A stretch of 64,000 bases of DNA, from contig NZ_CP101161.1 in the NCBI RefSeq assembly GCF_024298865.1, positions 2,315,227 through 2,379,226 on the forward strand. Reading direction: 5' to 3'. The notes beneath the pieces were generated by a model that saw only the letters and a program-made list of their open reading frames with translations, was not told where the DNA came from and did not search any database. This stretch comes from Halorarius halobius (GTDB taxonomy: Archaea; Halobacteriota; Halobacteria; Halobacteriales; Haloarculaceae). Positions 7,705 through 15,997 of the stretch are shown one piece after another. A program made the translations under genes and the position numbers. Each line of letters begins with the position of its first letter. Position 1 is the stretch's first letter.

Positions 7705-8154
7705 ATGGACGAGGGGCCGGTGGTGCTGTTCGACGGCGTCTGCAACGTCTGTTCGTGGTCCGTCCGGTTCATCCACGCCCACGACGACGGCGAGATGCGG
7801 TTCGCCCCGCTCCAGTCTGCCGTCGCCGCCGAGTTGCTCGCGGCCCACGGCCTCGAGGCCGACTACTTCGACTCGCTGGTCTACCTCGACGACTCGGGCG
7901 CGTACACCAAGAGCGACGGCGCCGTCCGCATCGCCCGCCACCTCGACGCGCCGTACCGGTGGGCGTGGCATCTCCGGGTCGTTCCCCGGCCGGTGCGGGA
8001 CGCCGCCTACGACGCCTTCGCCGCGGTCCGCTACCGTCTGTTCGGGAAAAAGGAGGAGTGCATGGTGCCCGAGAAGGGGTTACGCGACCGGTTCCTGGCG
8101 ACGGGCGGGACAACGCCGGAGGGTGCACCGACCGGCGACACTCACAGCGCGTAG
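7705..8154 (+). CDS. DCC-family thiol-disulfide oxidoreductase-like protein (DUF393)
   Basis: This 149-residue protein carries the defining DCC motif at its N-terminus, VVLFDGVCNVCSWSVRFI, with two cysteines spaced CxxC. Next comes FAPLQS, typical of the family, and a YLDDSGAYTKSDGAVRIARHL block. Members resemble thioredoxin-fold disulfide oxidoreductases, but substrates are mostly unknown. A third cysteine lies in KKEECMVPEKGLRDRF. The 3' end overlaps the convergent reductase gene by 13 nt (8142-8154). Confidence 0.92.
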   Translation: MDEGPVVLFDGVCNVCSWSVRFIHAHDDGEMRFAPLQSAVAAELLAAHGLEADYFDSLVYLDDSGAYTKSDGAVRIARHLDAPYRWAWHLRVVPRPVRDAAYDAFAAVRYRLFGKKEECMVPEKGLRDRFLATGGTTPEGAPTGDTHSA

Positions 8155-9494
8155 TCGTCCTCGCGTATCTGCGCGTACCGACCGCTCCGATAGCCGAACT
8201 TCGTCCACTTGTACTGGAGGTAGTACTTGAGACCAGTGAGGCCGGCGAACGCCGCGTCCTTCGTGTCGTACATGCCGTCGTCGGGCATGATGTCGTTGAC
8301 GACGCCGAACACGCGGTCCCAGTCGTCGGGGCCGTACTCGCGGACGAGGTCGGCCATGGCGACGTTCCGAAGCACCTCGTCGCCGACGGCGCGGTGCCAC
8401 TCGCTGTTGTACGCCTTCAGTGCGCCAAGCGCCGCCAGCCGCCCCGCGATTTTTCCCGTGCGGACGGCGACGTGGTCGCCGCCCTCGTGGAACGCGGAGG
8501 TCGCGCCCATCGCGCCGCCGACGACGGCGACGTTCGCGTCGGTGGGCGACTCGATGGGCCGCGTCGAGGAGATGGGGTACGTCTCCGTCCCCTTCGCCTT
8601 CCCGCGGTCCGTCTGGAGCGGGAACTCGTCGAGCGAGTGGTCCGGGTACGCATCCTCGATGAGCCGCTCGATGTACGTCTTCCCTTGTGGGACGCGCTCG
8701 TCGTCCGGGTGGAGGAGACGGTACCGCTCGCGGTTCTCGACCGAATCGAGGTCGAGGTTAATGGGCATCGTCAGGCCGACGCGGGCGACGTTGCCGTCGT
8801 TCGGGAACACCCACGGGTAGGCGGTGTGGCCGGGCATGTACCCCCACCAGAACTTGATGCGGTCGGGTTCGTACACGTCGTCGGGTATCTCCCGGTACTC
8901 CTGGTAGGCGATGTGGTTGGCCCGCGTCGACGCCATCTGCTCGAACTGGCCGTCCGGCAGGAGCGGGTCGAGCACCTTCCCCGTGATGGTGCGCTGTGGC
9001 CCGTCCGCGAGCACGAGGTACCGACAGTCGAGTTCGGTGCCGTCCTTGAGGACGACGGTGTGGGACGGCTCGCCCGTCAACTCGCTTTCCACCTCGCGGA
9101 CGCCCGTTCCGACGCGGTACTCCGCGCCTGCCTGTTCGGCGCGCTCGCGGAGCCAGTCGTCGAACCGCGCCCGGTGCATCGTGAACCCGAAGTTCGGGTA
9201 CGTCGACTCCATTCCCGTCGAGTCGAGGTTGACGGTCTCGGAGGGGCCGACGAAGTCCGCCCCCGACAGCTCCCGGTGTTTCACCCACTCCGGGACCGAC
9301 TCGTCGAGGTCCATCATGTCGACCCAGTAGTCGAGGATGCCCGCGGCGTCCGTGGAGTCGGGGCCCAGTCCCTCGCGGTCCGCGCGGGGGACGCCCTTCT
9401 CGACGACGACCGCGTCCGCGCCCGCGGCGGCGGCCGCCTGCCCGGCCGAGGAGCCGGCCGGCCCCCCGCCCACGATGACGACGTCGTAGTCCAT
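8142..9494 (-). CDS. Geranylgeranyl-reductase-family FAD-dependent oxidoreductase
   Basis: This 450-residue protein begins with the FAD-binding Rossmann motif VVIVGGGPAGSSAGQAAA and an acidic strand end (VVVEKG). It has the family's central DGPQRTITGKV segment and the second FAD site VAVVGGAMGATSAFHEGGDHVAVRTGK. Relatives reduce double bonds of isoprenoids, either in archaeal membrane lipids (digeranylgeranylglycerophospholipids) or other polyprenyls. No other lipid gene is adjacent, so the substrate is open. A TTTAAG box sits about 25 nt before the ATG, suggesting a leaderless transcript. Confidence 0.9.
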   Translation of the reverse strand: MDYDVVIVGGGPAGSSAGQAAAAAGADAVVVEKGVPRADREGLGPDSTDAAGILDYWVDMMDLDESVPEWVKHRELSGADFVGPSETVNLDSTGMESTYPNFGFTMHRARFDDWLRERAEQAGAEYRVGTGVREVESELTGEPSHTVVLKDGTELDCRYLVLADGPQRTITGKVLDPLLPDGQFEQMASTRANHIAYQEYREIPDDVYEPDRIKFWWGYMPGHTAYPWVFPNDGNVARVGLTMPINLDLDSVENRERYRLLHPDDERVPQGKTYIERLIEDAYPDHSLDEFPLQTDRGKAKGTETYPISSTRPIESPTDANVAVVGGAMGATSAFHEGGDHVAVRTGKIAGRLAALGALKAYNSEWHRAVGDEVLRNVAMADLVREYGPDDWDRVFGVVNDIMPDDGMYDTKDAAFAGLTGLKYYLQYKWTKFGYRSGRYAQIREDDYAL

Positions 9495-9586
9495 ACCCGT
9501 GGGGCGTCCCGTTCGCTCTTAAATCGCTTGACCTCGCGGCCCGGGACGGGGAAACTTATGCCGCTGGGGGCTCGCCCCTCCCGTGG

Positions 9587-10972
9587 ATGGCCCCCGACAC
9601 CGACGCCCTCCCCGCGCTCCCGGTCGATCGCGAGGCCCTCGAATCAGGGTACGACCGCGCGCTGACCCGCCTCGACGACCACCCGCTCGCGGTGACCGCG
9701 GTGCTGGCACTCGTCCTCGAAGCGTACGCCGCCTACCGCGTGTACGCCCCGCTCGGGCCCAACGAGTGGCCCGTGCTGAAGGACTCAGTCATCTTCGAGT
9801 ACATCGGCTGGCATCTCGCCCACGGCACCGACCTCTACACGGGCATCTGGGAGGTGAAGCCGCCGCTCGCGTTCGAGTTGCTGGGCGTGGTGGCGGCGCT
9901 CTCCGGCGGGAGCGTCGCCGTCTACCACACGCTCGCGCTGGCGCTGACCGGCGGCGCCATCGTCGCAACCAGCGTCGCCATCGCCGCCGTCGTCCACGAA
10001 CTCACCGACGACACGTTCGGCGCCGTCGTCGGCGGGCTGGCGGTGTTCACGCTCCCGAGTTTCTACTGGCGGGCGCTCATCGGGTTCAAGAGCAAGTACT
10101 TCGTCGCGGCGCTGGGCATCGCAGTGGTATGGCTGGCGCTCAGAGAGCGCCCGCGGCTGGCAGGCGTCGCCGGCGCCTGCTGTATCGGCTTCTGGCAACT
10201 GTCGTTCGCGTTCCCGCTCGCGGCGCTGGCGGTGTTCCTCCAGCGCGGCGAGGGCGCAAAGCGGTACGTCGCGACCGGCGTGGCGGCCGGCGTCGCCATC
10301 CTCCTGCCGGTCGTGGTGATGGGGTCGTTCCCCGCGATGATAGCCGAGGCAGTGTTGACGCCGCTTCTGTCGACGGAGAACGCCACGTTCCGCGACCGCG
10401 TCCAGTTCATCCTGCGGGTGCTTGGCCGGCAGTTGCCCGTCATCCTGGTCGGCCTCGCGGGGCTGGGCGCGTCGCTAACCGACGACCGGATTCGCCGCGA
10501 GTGGCCGCTGGTCGCCGTCGCCGCGTGGTTCACGTTCGTCATGGTGTTCATCGACTTCGACACCCTGCCGGACTCCTACGTCTGGTTCGCGGTCGTCGCC
10601 ATCGGCGTCGGCCTCGCCGTCGGCCGCGGCACCGGCGACAGCCGGCGCGTGCTCGGCGTCGCCGTGACGGCGATGGTGTTGCTGTCGGTGGTGACGATGG
10701 GCGGGTTCGGCACCGGCCGCACGGACCTCACCTCGCCGGCGACGTACAACACGACCGAGGAGATGGAGACGGACTTCCTGCACAACCGCACCGAGCGCCA
10801 GTACCTGTTCTGGCACGCGGTCGACCCGCCGACGTGTCGCGTGTTCGTCGGGCAGACCCAGTTCAGGGTCATCAAGAAGGCGAAGCTCTCGCCCGACGGA
10901 GAGCCGTACTGGCAGGCGGAGTGTGGCCAACTGGACCCGATATGGGCCACCGTGGTCGAGAAGTACACCTAA
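9587..10972 (+). CDS. GT-C-type membrane glycosyltransferase-like protein (DolP-mannose mannosyltransferase-like)
   Basis: This is a 461-residue polytopic protein with about ten hydrophobic segments between residues 40 and 380 and a hydrophilic C-terminal domain. The early extracytoplasmic loop has an acidic/aromatic stretch (DSVIFEYIGWHLAHG) followed by GIWEVKPPLAFELLG. The KPPL motif after an acidic residue is typical of GT39/ArnT-like enzymes that use dolichol-phosphate sugars. The C-terminal domain has cysteines in PPTCRVFVG and QAECGQLD. It could add the last mannose in surface N-glycans, but no agl gene is nearby. ACTTATG about 28 nt upstream of the ATG fits a leaderless start. Confidence 0.78.
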   Translation: MAPDTDALPALPVDREALESGYDRALTRLDDHPLAVTAVLALVLEAYAAYRVYAPLGPNEWPVLKDSVIFEYIGWHLAHGTDLYTGIWEVKPPLAFELLGVVAALSGGSVAVYHTLALALTGGAIVATSVAIAAVVHELTDDTFGAVVGGLAVFTLPSFYWRALIGFKSKYFVAALGIAVVWLALRERPRLAGVAGACCIGFWQLSFAFPLAALAVFLQRGEGAKRYVATGVAAGVAILLPVVVMGSFPAMIAEAVLTPLLSTENATFRDRVQFILRVLGRQLPVILVGLAGLGASLTDDRIRREWPLVAVAAWFTFVMVFIDFDTLPDSYVWFAVVAIGVGLAVGRGTGDSRRVLGVAVTAMVLLSVVTMGGFGTGRTDLTSPATYNTTEEMETDFLHNRTERQYLFWHAVDPPTCRVFVGQTQFRVIKKAKLSPDGEPYWQAECGQLDPIWATVVEKYT

Positions 10973-10997
10973 GGTCGCGGCCGGCGACCCGACGCAT

Positions 10998-11780
10998 ATG
11001 GACGACTCCGTGAACGTCGACCGCGAGGGGGCGGTCGGCACGCTGACGCTCGACCGACCGGAGGCGAACAACGCGATGGACGCCGCGACCGCCGAGGCGC
11101 TACGTGCCGGCACCGTCGACCTCGTGGCCGACGACGACGTGCGCTGTATCGTCCTCACGGGGACGGGAGCGACGTTCAACACCGGCGCCGACCTCACGAC
11201 GCTGGAGGCCGACGACAGCGACGAGACGCGCCTGCGCCGGCTCGCCGCGTCGCTCCACGAGTTCGTCTCACAGTTGGCCCGGGCCGACAAGCCCGTCGTC
11301 TGTGCGGTCAACGGCGTCGTCGCGGGCGGCGGCATCGGCCCGTCGCTGTGTGGCGACGTCGTGCTGGCCGCCGACTCCGCGCGCTGGGAGTTCGCCTACC
11401 CGCGCATCGGCCTGTCGGCCGACGGCGGCTCCTCGTACTTCCTGCCGCGACTCGTCGGCCTGCGCAAAGCTCAGGAGATAGCGTTCCGCGACGAGCCGGT
11501 CGGCGCGACGGAGGCCGCCGACGTCGGCCTCGCTACCGAGGCCGTGCCGGACGAGGAGTTCGACGAGCGCGTCCGCGAGGAGGCCGAGCGGCTGGCGAGC
11601 GGGCCGACGCGGGCGTACGCCGAGACCCGTGAGCTGTTGCGCACGAGCTTCGACCACGGGCTCGACGAACAGCTCGCACGCGAGGCCGAGCGCATCTCGA
11701 AGCTCGCCCGAACCGACGACTTCGCCGAGGGGGTCGACGCGTTCTTCGCCGACGGCGACCCCGACTTCCAGGGTCGATGA
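10998..11780 (+). CDS. Enoyl-CoA hydratase/isomerase (crotonase) family, PaaG-like active site
   Basis: This 260-residue crotonase-fold protein has the oxyanion-hole elements TGTGATFNTGADL (about 54-66) and AVNGVVAGGGIGPSLCGD (103-120). In the catalytic loop, AYPRIGLSADGGSSYFLPRLVG (133-154), the first hydratase Glu is replaced by Arg136 while Asp142 sits at the position used by PaaG-type isomerases. A Glu remains at 160. An isomerase role in aromatic or unsaturated acyl-CoA breakdown is thus more likely than classical hydration. The ATG at 10998 gives the family N-terminus. Its stop overlaps the next start (ATGA, 11777-11780). Confidence 0.88.
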   Translation: MDDSVNVDREGAVGTLTLDRPEANNAMDAATAEALRAGTVDLVADDDVRCIVLTGTGATFNTGADLTTLEADDSDETRLRRLAASLHEFVSQLARADKPVVCAVNGVVAGGGIGPSLCGDVVLAADSARWEFAYPRIGLSADGGSSYFLPRLVGLRKAQEIAFRDEPVGATEAADVGLATEAVPDEEFDERVREEAERLASGPTRAYAETRELLRTSFDHGLDEQLAREAERISKLARTDDFAEGVDAFFADGDPDFQGR

Positions 11781-12244
11781 CCGCGGAGGAGGGACGGGTC
11801 GAGCGCGTCCACGTCGCGCCCGAACAAGGTGCGCCGCCCGAGCGGGTCGAGACAGTCGAGGCCGTCGCCGAGCGCGGCCTGCGTGGCGACCGCTACTTCC
11901 GCGAGTCGGGGACGTTCGCGGACCGCGAGGGGTCGAACCTCACGCTCATCGAGGCGGAGGCGCTCGACGCCGTCGAGGCCGACTACGGGGTCGACCTCGA
12001 CCCGGGCGTCCACCGCCGGAACGTGACGACCCGCGGCGTCGCACTCAACCACCTCGTCGGCGAGCGGTTCCGCGTCGGCGACGCGCTCTGTGTGGGCGTC
12101 GAACTCTGCGAACCCTGTTCGTATCTGGAGCGGCACCTCGAACGCGAGGGCGTCAGGGAGGCGCTGGTCCACCGGGGCGGCCTCCGGGCGACGGTCCTCG
12201 ACGGCGGGGAGATAGCGGCCGGGGACTCCGTCACGCCGGAGTGA
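11777..12244 (+). CDS. MOSC-domain protein
   Basis: This 155-residue protein is a stand-alone MOSC domain, the C-terminal part of molybdenum-cofactor sulfurases that handles sulfur or Mo-cofactor ligands. Characteristic pieces are AVAERGLRGDRYF, the NLTLIEAEAL strand, RRNVTTRG, and LCVGVELCEPCSYLERHL with a cysteine pair near residue 115. It starts within the stop of the crotonase gene (ATGA overlap), so the two are translationally coupled. The functional link is not obvious. Confidence 0.92.
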   Translation: MTAEEGRVERVHVAPEQGAPPERVETVEAVAERGLRGDRYFRESGTFADREGSNLTLIEAEALDAVEADYGVDLDPGVHRRNVTTRGVALNHLVGERFRVGDALCVGVELCEPCSYLERHLEREGVREALVHRGGLRATVLDGGEIAAGDSVTPE

Positions 12245-12245
12245 G

Positions 12246-13487
12246 TCAGTCGTCGGCGGGGGAGCCGACCCCGCGTGCGGGCCGCGACTCCGTCAGTCGA
12301 AATGCGACGAGCGCGCTCGCGCCGAACGCGAGCAGGGAAGCGGTGGCGAACGCCGTCTCGTAGCTGTACGCCGTGGCCGCAAGCCCCACCAGCGGCGGGC
12401 CGAACACACCGCCGAGCCCCTTCGCCGTCCCGCGAAGCCCCATCAACTCGGACTCGCGCTCGTCGGGCGCCACATCCCCGATGAACGCCACCGCGCCGGT
12501 CGTCATCGCGGAGAACACGAACCCCAGCAGGAGGAAGCCGAACGCGGCGACCGCGACCCGCGCAAGGCCCGCGGCGGGCAGGGTCATCCCGGCGGCGACG
12601 ACAGCAAAGAGGCCGGAGCCGGCCATGCCGGCGGCGATGAGCGGCTTGCGGCCGGTGCGGTCAGCAACCACCCCGAGCAGGAACATGAACGCCACCTGCG
12701 AGCCGTGGTTGACCGCGAGCAGGCCACCCATCACCGGCCCGGAGACGCCCACCTCGCCGAGCAGGTACGGCCCCATCAGCGCCATCACGCCCAGCACACA
12801 GAGGTTGCGCGCCGCCAGCGCGACGTAGAGCCACCCCAGCCCGTTCGTCCGGAGATGGTCGCGATTTTCGGGCGCCGGCAGGAGGCGGCGGCGCACCTCC
12901 GAACCGACTTCGCGCCACGACGCCTTCGGCGGCGTGGGCGTCGGGTCCCGGATGCCGACGGCGGCGAGGGCACACAGCACCGACAGCGCCGCCACCGCGA
13001 GCACGACCGGGGTCGAGGCGGGCGCGACCACCCCGAGCAGGGCCCCCGCGCCGAGTTGCCCGAGCGCGAACCCGCCGGAACGGGTGGAGTTGTAGATGCC
13101 CACCGAGCGGCCCCGGCCGCTGGCGCCGCCGTGGTGGGAGACGATGGCGAGCACGACCGGCGCGTACCCCGCCGCGAACACGGCGAACAGCGCGCGGACG
13201 CCGATGGCGGCCCACACGCCCCGCACGACGAGCAGGGGGAGGACCGCGGCCGCCGACAGCAAGCCCGTCGCCACCATCACGGCCCGGCGGCGACCGGTCA
13301 CGTCGGCGACGGCGCCCCACACCGGCGAGAACACCATCAGCCCCGCGAAGTAGGCGGCCGCGAGCACGCCGGCCAGGAGCGGCGACCCCTGCGACTCGAC
13401 GAACACGGCCAGCGCCGTCCCCATGAGGATGCCGCCGGAGAACCGCGACACCGCCGCGAGCCCGATGAGCGACCACTGCCTGCGCAC
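12246..13487 (-). CDS. Major facilitator superfamily transporter
   Basis: This 413-residue protein has 12 predicted membrane segments. The cytoplasmic loop between helices 2 and 3 carries GAVADVTGRRRAVMVAT, and the equivalent loop in the second half carries GVVADRTGRKPLIAAG. This doubled motif A is diagnostic of MFS carriers, mostly drug or sugar exporters in this subgroup. The frame is open for another 550 nt upstream, but the GTG at 13485-13487 gives a normal start just before helix 1 (RRQWSLIGLAAVSRFSGG). The first in-frame ATG would remove most of that helix. The substrate is unknown. Confidence 0.9.
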   Translation of the reverse strand: MRRQWSLIGLAAVSRFSGGILMGTALAVFVESQGSPLLAGVLAAAYFAGLMVFSPVWGAVADVTGRRRAVMVATGLLSAAAVLPLLVVRGVWAAIGVRALFAVFAAGYAPVVLAIVSHHGGASGRGRSVGIYNSTRSGGFALGQLGAGALLGVVAPASTPVVLAVAALSVLCALAAVGIRDPTPTPPKASWREVGSEVRRRLLPAPENRDHLRTNGLGWLYVALAARNLCVLGVMALMGPYLLGEVGVSGPVMGGLLAVNHGSQVAFMFLLGVVADRTGRKPLIAAGMAGSGLFAVVAAGMTLPAAGLARVAVAAFGFLLLGFVFSAMTTGAVAFIGDVAPDERESELMGLRGTAKGLGGVFGPPLVGLAATAYSYETAFATASLLAFGASALVAFRLTESRPARGVGSPADD

Positions 13488-13564
13488 GCCCGCACTCCGA
13501 GCGGGCGGGACTTGAGCGGTGCGATAGCGCCCGGGTTTTTGCGCCCGCCCCGCGACGCGCGAGT

Positions 13565-14518
13565 ATGAAACTGCTCGTCTGCCGCGAGGGGGTCCACGGC
13601 TACGACGCCGCCGACTACGCCGCCGCCCTCCGCGAGCGACTTCCCGACCACGAGGTGGTCCACGCCCGGACCCGCGCGGCCGAGGCCGACGAACTGACCG
13701 ACGCGCGAATCGCCACCGGGCCGCGGCTCGACGCCGAACTGCTCGGAGACGCCGACCACCTGGAGCTGTTCGCCTGCGCGTACGCCGGCCACGACCACCT
13801 GCCGCTCTGGGCACTCGCCGACCGGGACGTGGCGGTGACGAACGCCGCGGGCGTCCACGCGCCCAACGTCGCGGAGCACGTCGTCGGCTCCGTGCTCGCC
13901 TTCGAGCGCGGGTTCCGTGAGGGCTGGCGGCGCGAACAGCGGAGCGAGTGGCGGCCCTACCCCGTCGGGGAGCTACGGGGGTCGACGGTGACGGTGGTGG
14001 GACTGGGCCACATCGGGCGGGCCGTCGTCGAGCGGCTTGCACCGTTCGGCGTCGACACTATCGGGGTGCGCGCCTCCCCCGAGAAGGGCGGCCCGACCGA
14101 CAGCGTCGTTGGACCCGACGACCTCTCCGGGGCGCTTGCCGACACGGACTACCTCGTGCTCGCGTGTCCGCTGACCGACGGGACCCGGGGGCTCGTCGAC
14201 GAGTCGGCGCTCGTGACCCTGCCGAGCGACGCCGTCGTCGTGAACGTCGCCCGCGGGCCCGTCGTCGACACGGACGCGCTGGTGTCGGCGCTCCGTCGGA
14301 ACCAGGTCGGCGGCGCGGCGCTCGACGTGACCGATCCCGAACCCCTCCCCCCGGACCACCCGCTGTGGACGTTCGAGAACGTGCAGGTGACGCCGCATCT
14401 CGCGGGCGCGACGCCGCGCTACTACGAGCGACTGGCCGACCTCGTCGCCGAGAACGTGGAGCGGCTGGCCGGCGGCCGCGGCCTCCGCAACCGCGTCGCT
14501 GTGGCCGAAAGCGATTAG
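13565..14518 (+). CDS. D-isomer-specific 2-hydroxyacid dehydrogenase
   Basis: This 317-residue NAD(P)-dependent dehydrogenase interconverts a 2-ketoacid and a D-2-hydroxyacid. The Rossmann motif VVGLGHIGRAVVERL lies near residue 143. The catalytic triad is in place: Arg in NVARGPVVDTDAL, Glu in TDPEPLP and His in VTPHLAGATP. The N-terminal substrate half is divergent. Specificity (glyoxylate, phosphoglycerate or other) cannot be read. A universal-stress-like gene follows 24 nt downstream on the same strand. Confidence 0.93.
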   Translation: MKLLVCREGVHGYDAADYAAALRERLPDHEVVHARTRAAEADELTDARIATGPRLDAELLGDADHLELFACAYAGHDHLPLWALADRDVAVTNAAGVHAPNVAEHVVGSVLAFERGFREGWRREQRSEWRPYPVGELRGSTVTVVGLGHIGRAVVERLAPFGVDTIGVRASPEKGGPTDSVVGPDDLSGALADTDYLVLACPLTDGTRGLVDESALVTLPSDAVVVNVARGPVVDTDALVSALRRNQVGGAALDVTDPEPLPPDHPLWTFENVQVTPHLAGATPRYYERLADLVAENVERLAGGRGLRNRVAVAESD

Positions 14519-14542
14519 GTGCGGTGACCGTTGGGGTCGGGC

Positions 14543-14905
14543 ATGACGCGCTATCTCGTCGCCGCGGCGTCGCCGGAGACGGCGACGGCGGCCTGCGACT
14601 ACCTCGACGGGACCGTCGAGGACGGCGACGAGGTGTTCGTGCTGACGGTCCAGGAGGAGGCCCGCCCGGTCGAGGGGCGCGCCGCAGTCTCCGGCGTCGC
14701 ACAGGACCGACTGGCCGGCCGGGCGACAGTCAGGACCTACCGGAAAACCGGGACCCCCGACCGGGTCATCGTCGCGTTCGCTCGCGAGCGGGGCGTCGAC
14801 CAGATAGTTCTCGGGCCGAACCGCGGCGGCGATGCCGGCATCGGCTCCACGACCCGGTCGGTGCTCGCCACCGTCGACGCGCCGGTGTTCGTCGTCCCGG
14901 GTTAG
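14543..14905 (+). CDS. Universal stress protein-like protein
   Basis: This short (120-residue) UspA-fold protein starts RYLVAAASPETATAACDYL, has FVLTVQEEARP after strand 2, and GVDQIVLGPNRGGDAGIGSTTRSVL before the last strand VFVVPG. The usual GxHGR phosphate loop is altered (GPNRGG), so ATP binding is uncertain. The ATG at 14543 was preferred over a TTG 12 nt upstream. Its stop overlaps the convergent stop of the glyoxalase-like gene by four bases (14902-14905). Confidence 0.78.
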   Translation: MTRYLVAAASPETATAACDYLDGTVEDGDEVFVLTVQEEARPVEGRAAVSGVAQDRLAGRATVRTYRKTGTPDRVIVAFARERGVDQIVLGPNRGGDAGIGSTTRSVLATVDAPVFVVPG

Positions 14906-15267
14906 TCGTCCAGCGGTTCGATGAGTTCGACGTGGTGACCGTCGGGGTCCTCGATGAACGCGGTGTAGGCGTCGGCGGCCGGCTGTGGCCCCGGCTCCTT
15001 CACGACGCCGTGGTGGTCGACCCGCTCGACGGTGGCGTCGACGTCGTCGACGCGGAGCGCGAGGTGGTCCCACGCGGTCCCCTGGTCGAACTCGGTCTCG
15101 CCCGCCGTCTCGGACAGCTGGAGTTCGACGCCGTCGTCGTCCGCGACGTAGCGGTTGACGGTGTCGCCGGATTCGAACCCCCACGTCTCCTCGAAGCCGA
15201 ACTGCTCGTAGAACTCGATGGAACGGTCGGCGTCCGCGACGTTCAGGCAGGTGTGGAGTATCTCCAT
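14902..15267 (-). CDS. Glyoxalase/VOC-family protein
   Basis: This 121-residue protein has two beta-alpha-beta-beta-beta modules. The four possible metal ligands of glyoxalase I are visible: His in ILHTCLNV, Glu in GVELQLSE, His in WDHLALRVDD and Glu in HHVELIEPL. The phrase SIEFYEQFGFEE is typical of lactoylglutathione-lyase-like proteins. Haloarchaea lack glutathione and use gamma-glutamylcysteine, so the true substrate is unknown. It is a single-gene unit convergent with the universal-stress-like gene. Confidence 0.9.
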   Translation of the reverse strand: MEILHTCLNVADADRSIEFYEQFGFEETWGFESGDTVNRYVADDDGVELQLSETAGETEFDQGTAWDHLALRVDDVDATVERVDHHGVVKEPGPQPAADAYTAFIEDPDGHHVELIEPLDD

Positions 15268-15359
15268 GTCGGCGCTCGGGCGGCGACGGGCAAGTAGCCG
15301 GCGACGCCGGCGACGTTCGCCCCCGTCAGCCCCAAGAGGGCACGCGTCGAACGTCGGGT

Positions 15360-15812
15360 ATGACCGATTGGCGCGCCGTCGCAGTCGGGGCGGTTGCCGC
15401 CGCCGCGTATCTGGGGACGCTCGCCTTCCTCCCAGGGCTCGACCGCCTTCGGCTGACCGGCGTGCCGCTCCTGCTCGGGACGGGGCTGGTCGCGGGCGCG
15501 GCCGCTGGCCTCGCGGCCGACAGGGGTCCCGAAACCGGCGCGTGGCACGGCCTGCTGGCCGGGAGCCTCGCGGGCGCGCTGTTCGCCGCCACGCTCGTGT
15601 ACGTGTTCGCCGCGAACGTCCCGTTCGGCGTGTTCCACGGGCTCAATTACGTGCTCGCGGCCTCGGCGGGCCAGTTCCCGGTCGTCGCCACGCACGGCCG
15701 GCTGGTGGTCGCGGGCCTCGCCGGCGCCGGATGGGCCGGCATCGCGGCGCTGGGTCTGGTAGCGGGGCGGCTCGCCCCGTTGCGGGAGACGTACCACGTC
15801 ATAGAGGAATGA
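15360..15812 (+). CDS. Four-helix membrane protein of unknown function
   Basis: This 150-residue hydrophobic protein has four predicted membrane segments: AVAVGAVAAAAYLGTLAFL, VPLLLGTGLVAGAAAGLAA, LLAGSLAGALFAATLVYVFA and VVAGLAGAGWAGIAALGLVAG. The Gly/Ala-rich hairpin pattern resembles haloarchaeal DUF5518-type proteins, though I am not certain of the family. The last 10 residues (RETYHVIEE) are hydrophilic. It stands alone, with a structured intergenic region after it. Confidence 0.75.
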   Translation: MTDWRAVAVGAVAAAAYLGTLAFLPGLDRLRLTGVPLLLGTGLVAGAAAGLAADRGPETGAWHGLLAGSLAGALFAATLVYVFAANVPFGVFHGLNYVLAASAGQFPVVATHGRLVVAGLAGAGWAGIAALGLVAGRLAPLRETYHVIEE

Positions 15813-15853
15813 GTGGCGCGACCGCGGAACCGACGGACGACCGACGGAAAGTA

Positions 15854-15887
15854 GGCGTTTCTACCTGGTAAGACCAGCTGAGACGCC
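15854..15887 (+). other. Two-tier stem-loop between genes
   Basis: GGCGTTTC (15854-15861) pairs with GAGACGCC (15880-15887), 8 bp including one G-U. An inner CTGGT/ACCAG stem (15865-15869 with 15873-15877) closes the triloop AAG, with a 3/2-nt internal loop between. No U-tract follows. It lies 42 nt after the membrane-protein stop and 110 nt before the next start. Confidence 0.5.
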
Positions 15888-15997
15888 CGGAGAACCGATT
15901 CGGTCGGACCGGCGGTTGGAGCGGCGAGCGATACGCGCGGCTGGAGCGGGATACGTAGCGTGTAACAATGCGCTCGCGGTGCGATACGACCCTCGTC

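Noticed and set aside
7370..8230. Long open frames crossing the hairpin region and the DCC gene
   Set aside because: The translated sequence is low-complexity and repeats with the hairpins; the real gene in the area starts at 7705.
7392..9665. 757-codon plus-strand frame
   Set aside because: It runs antisense to the well-supported reductase gene (8142-9494) and shows no protein-like composition.
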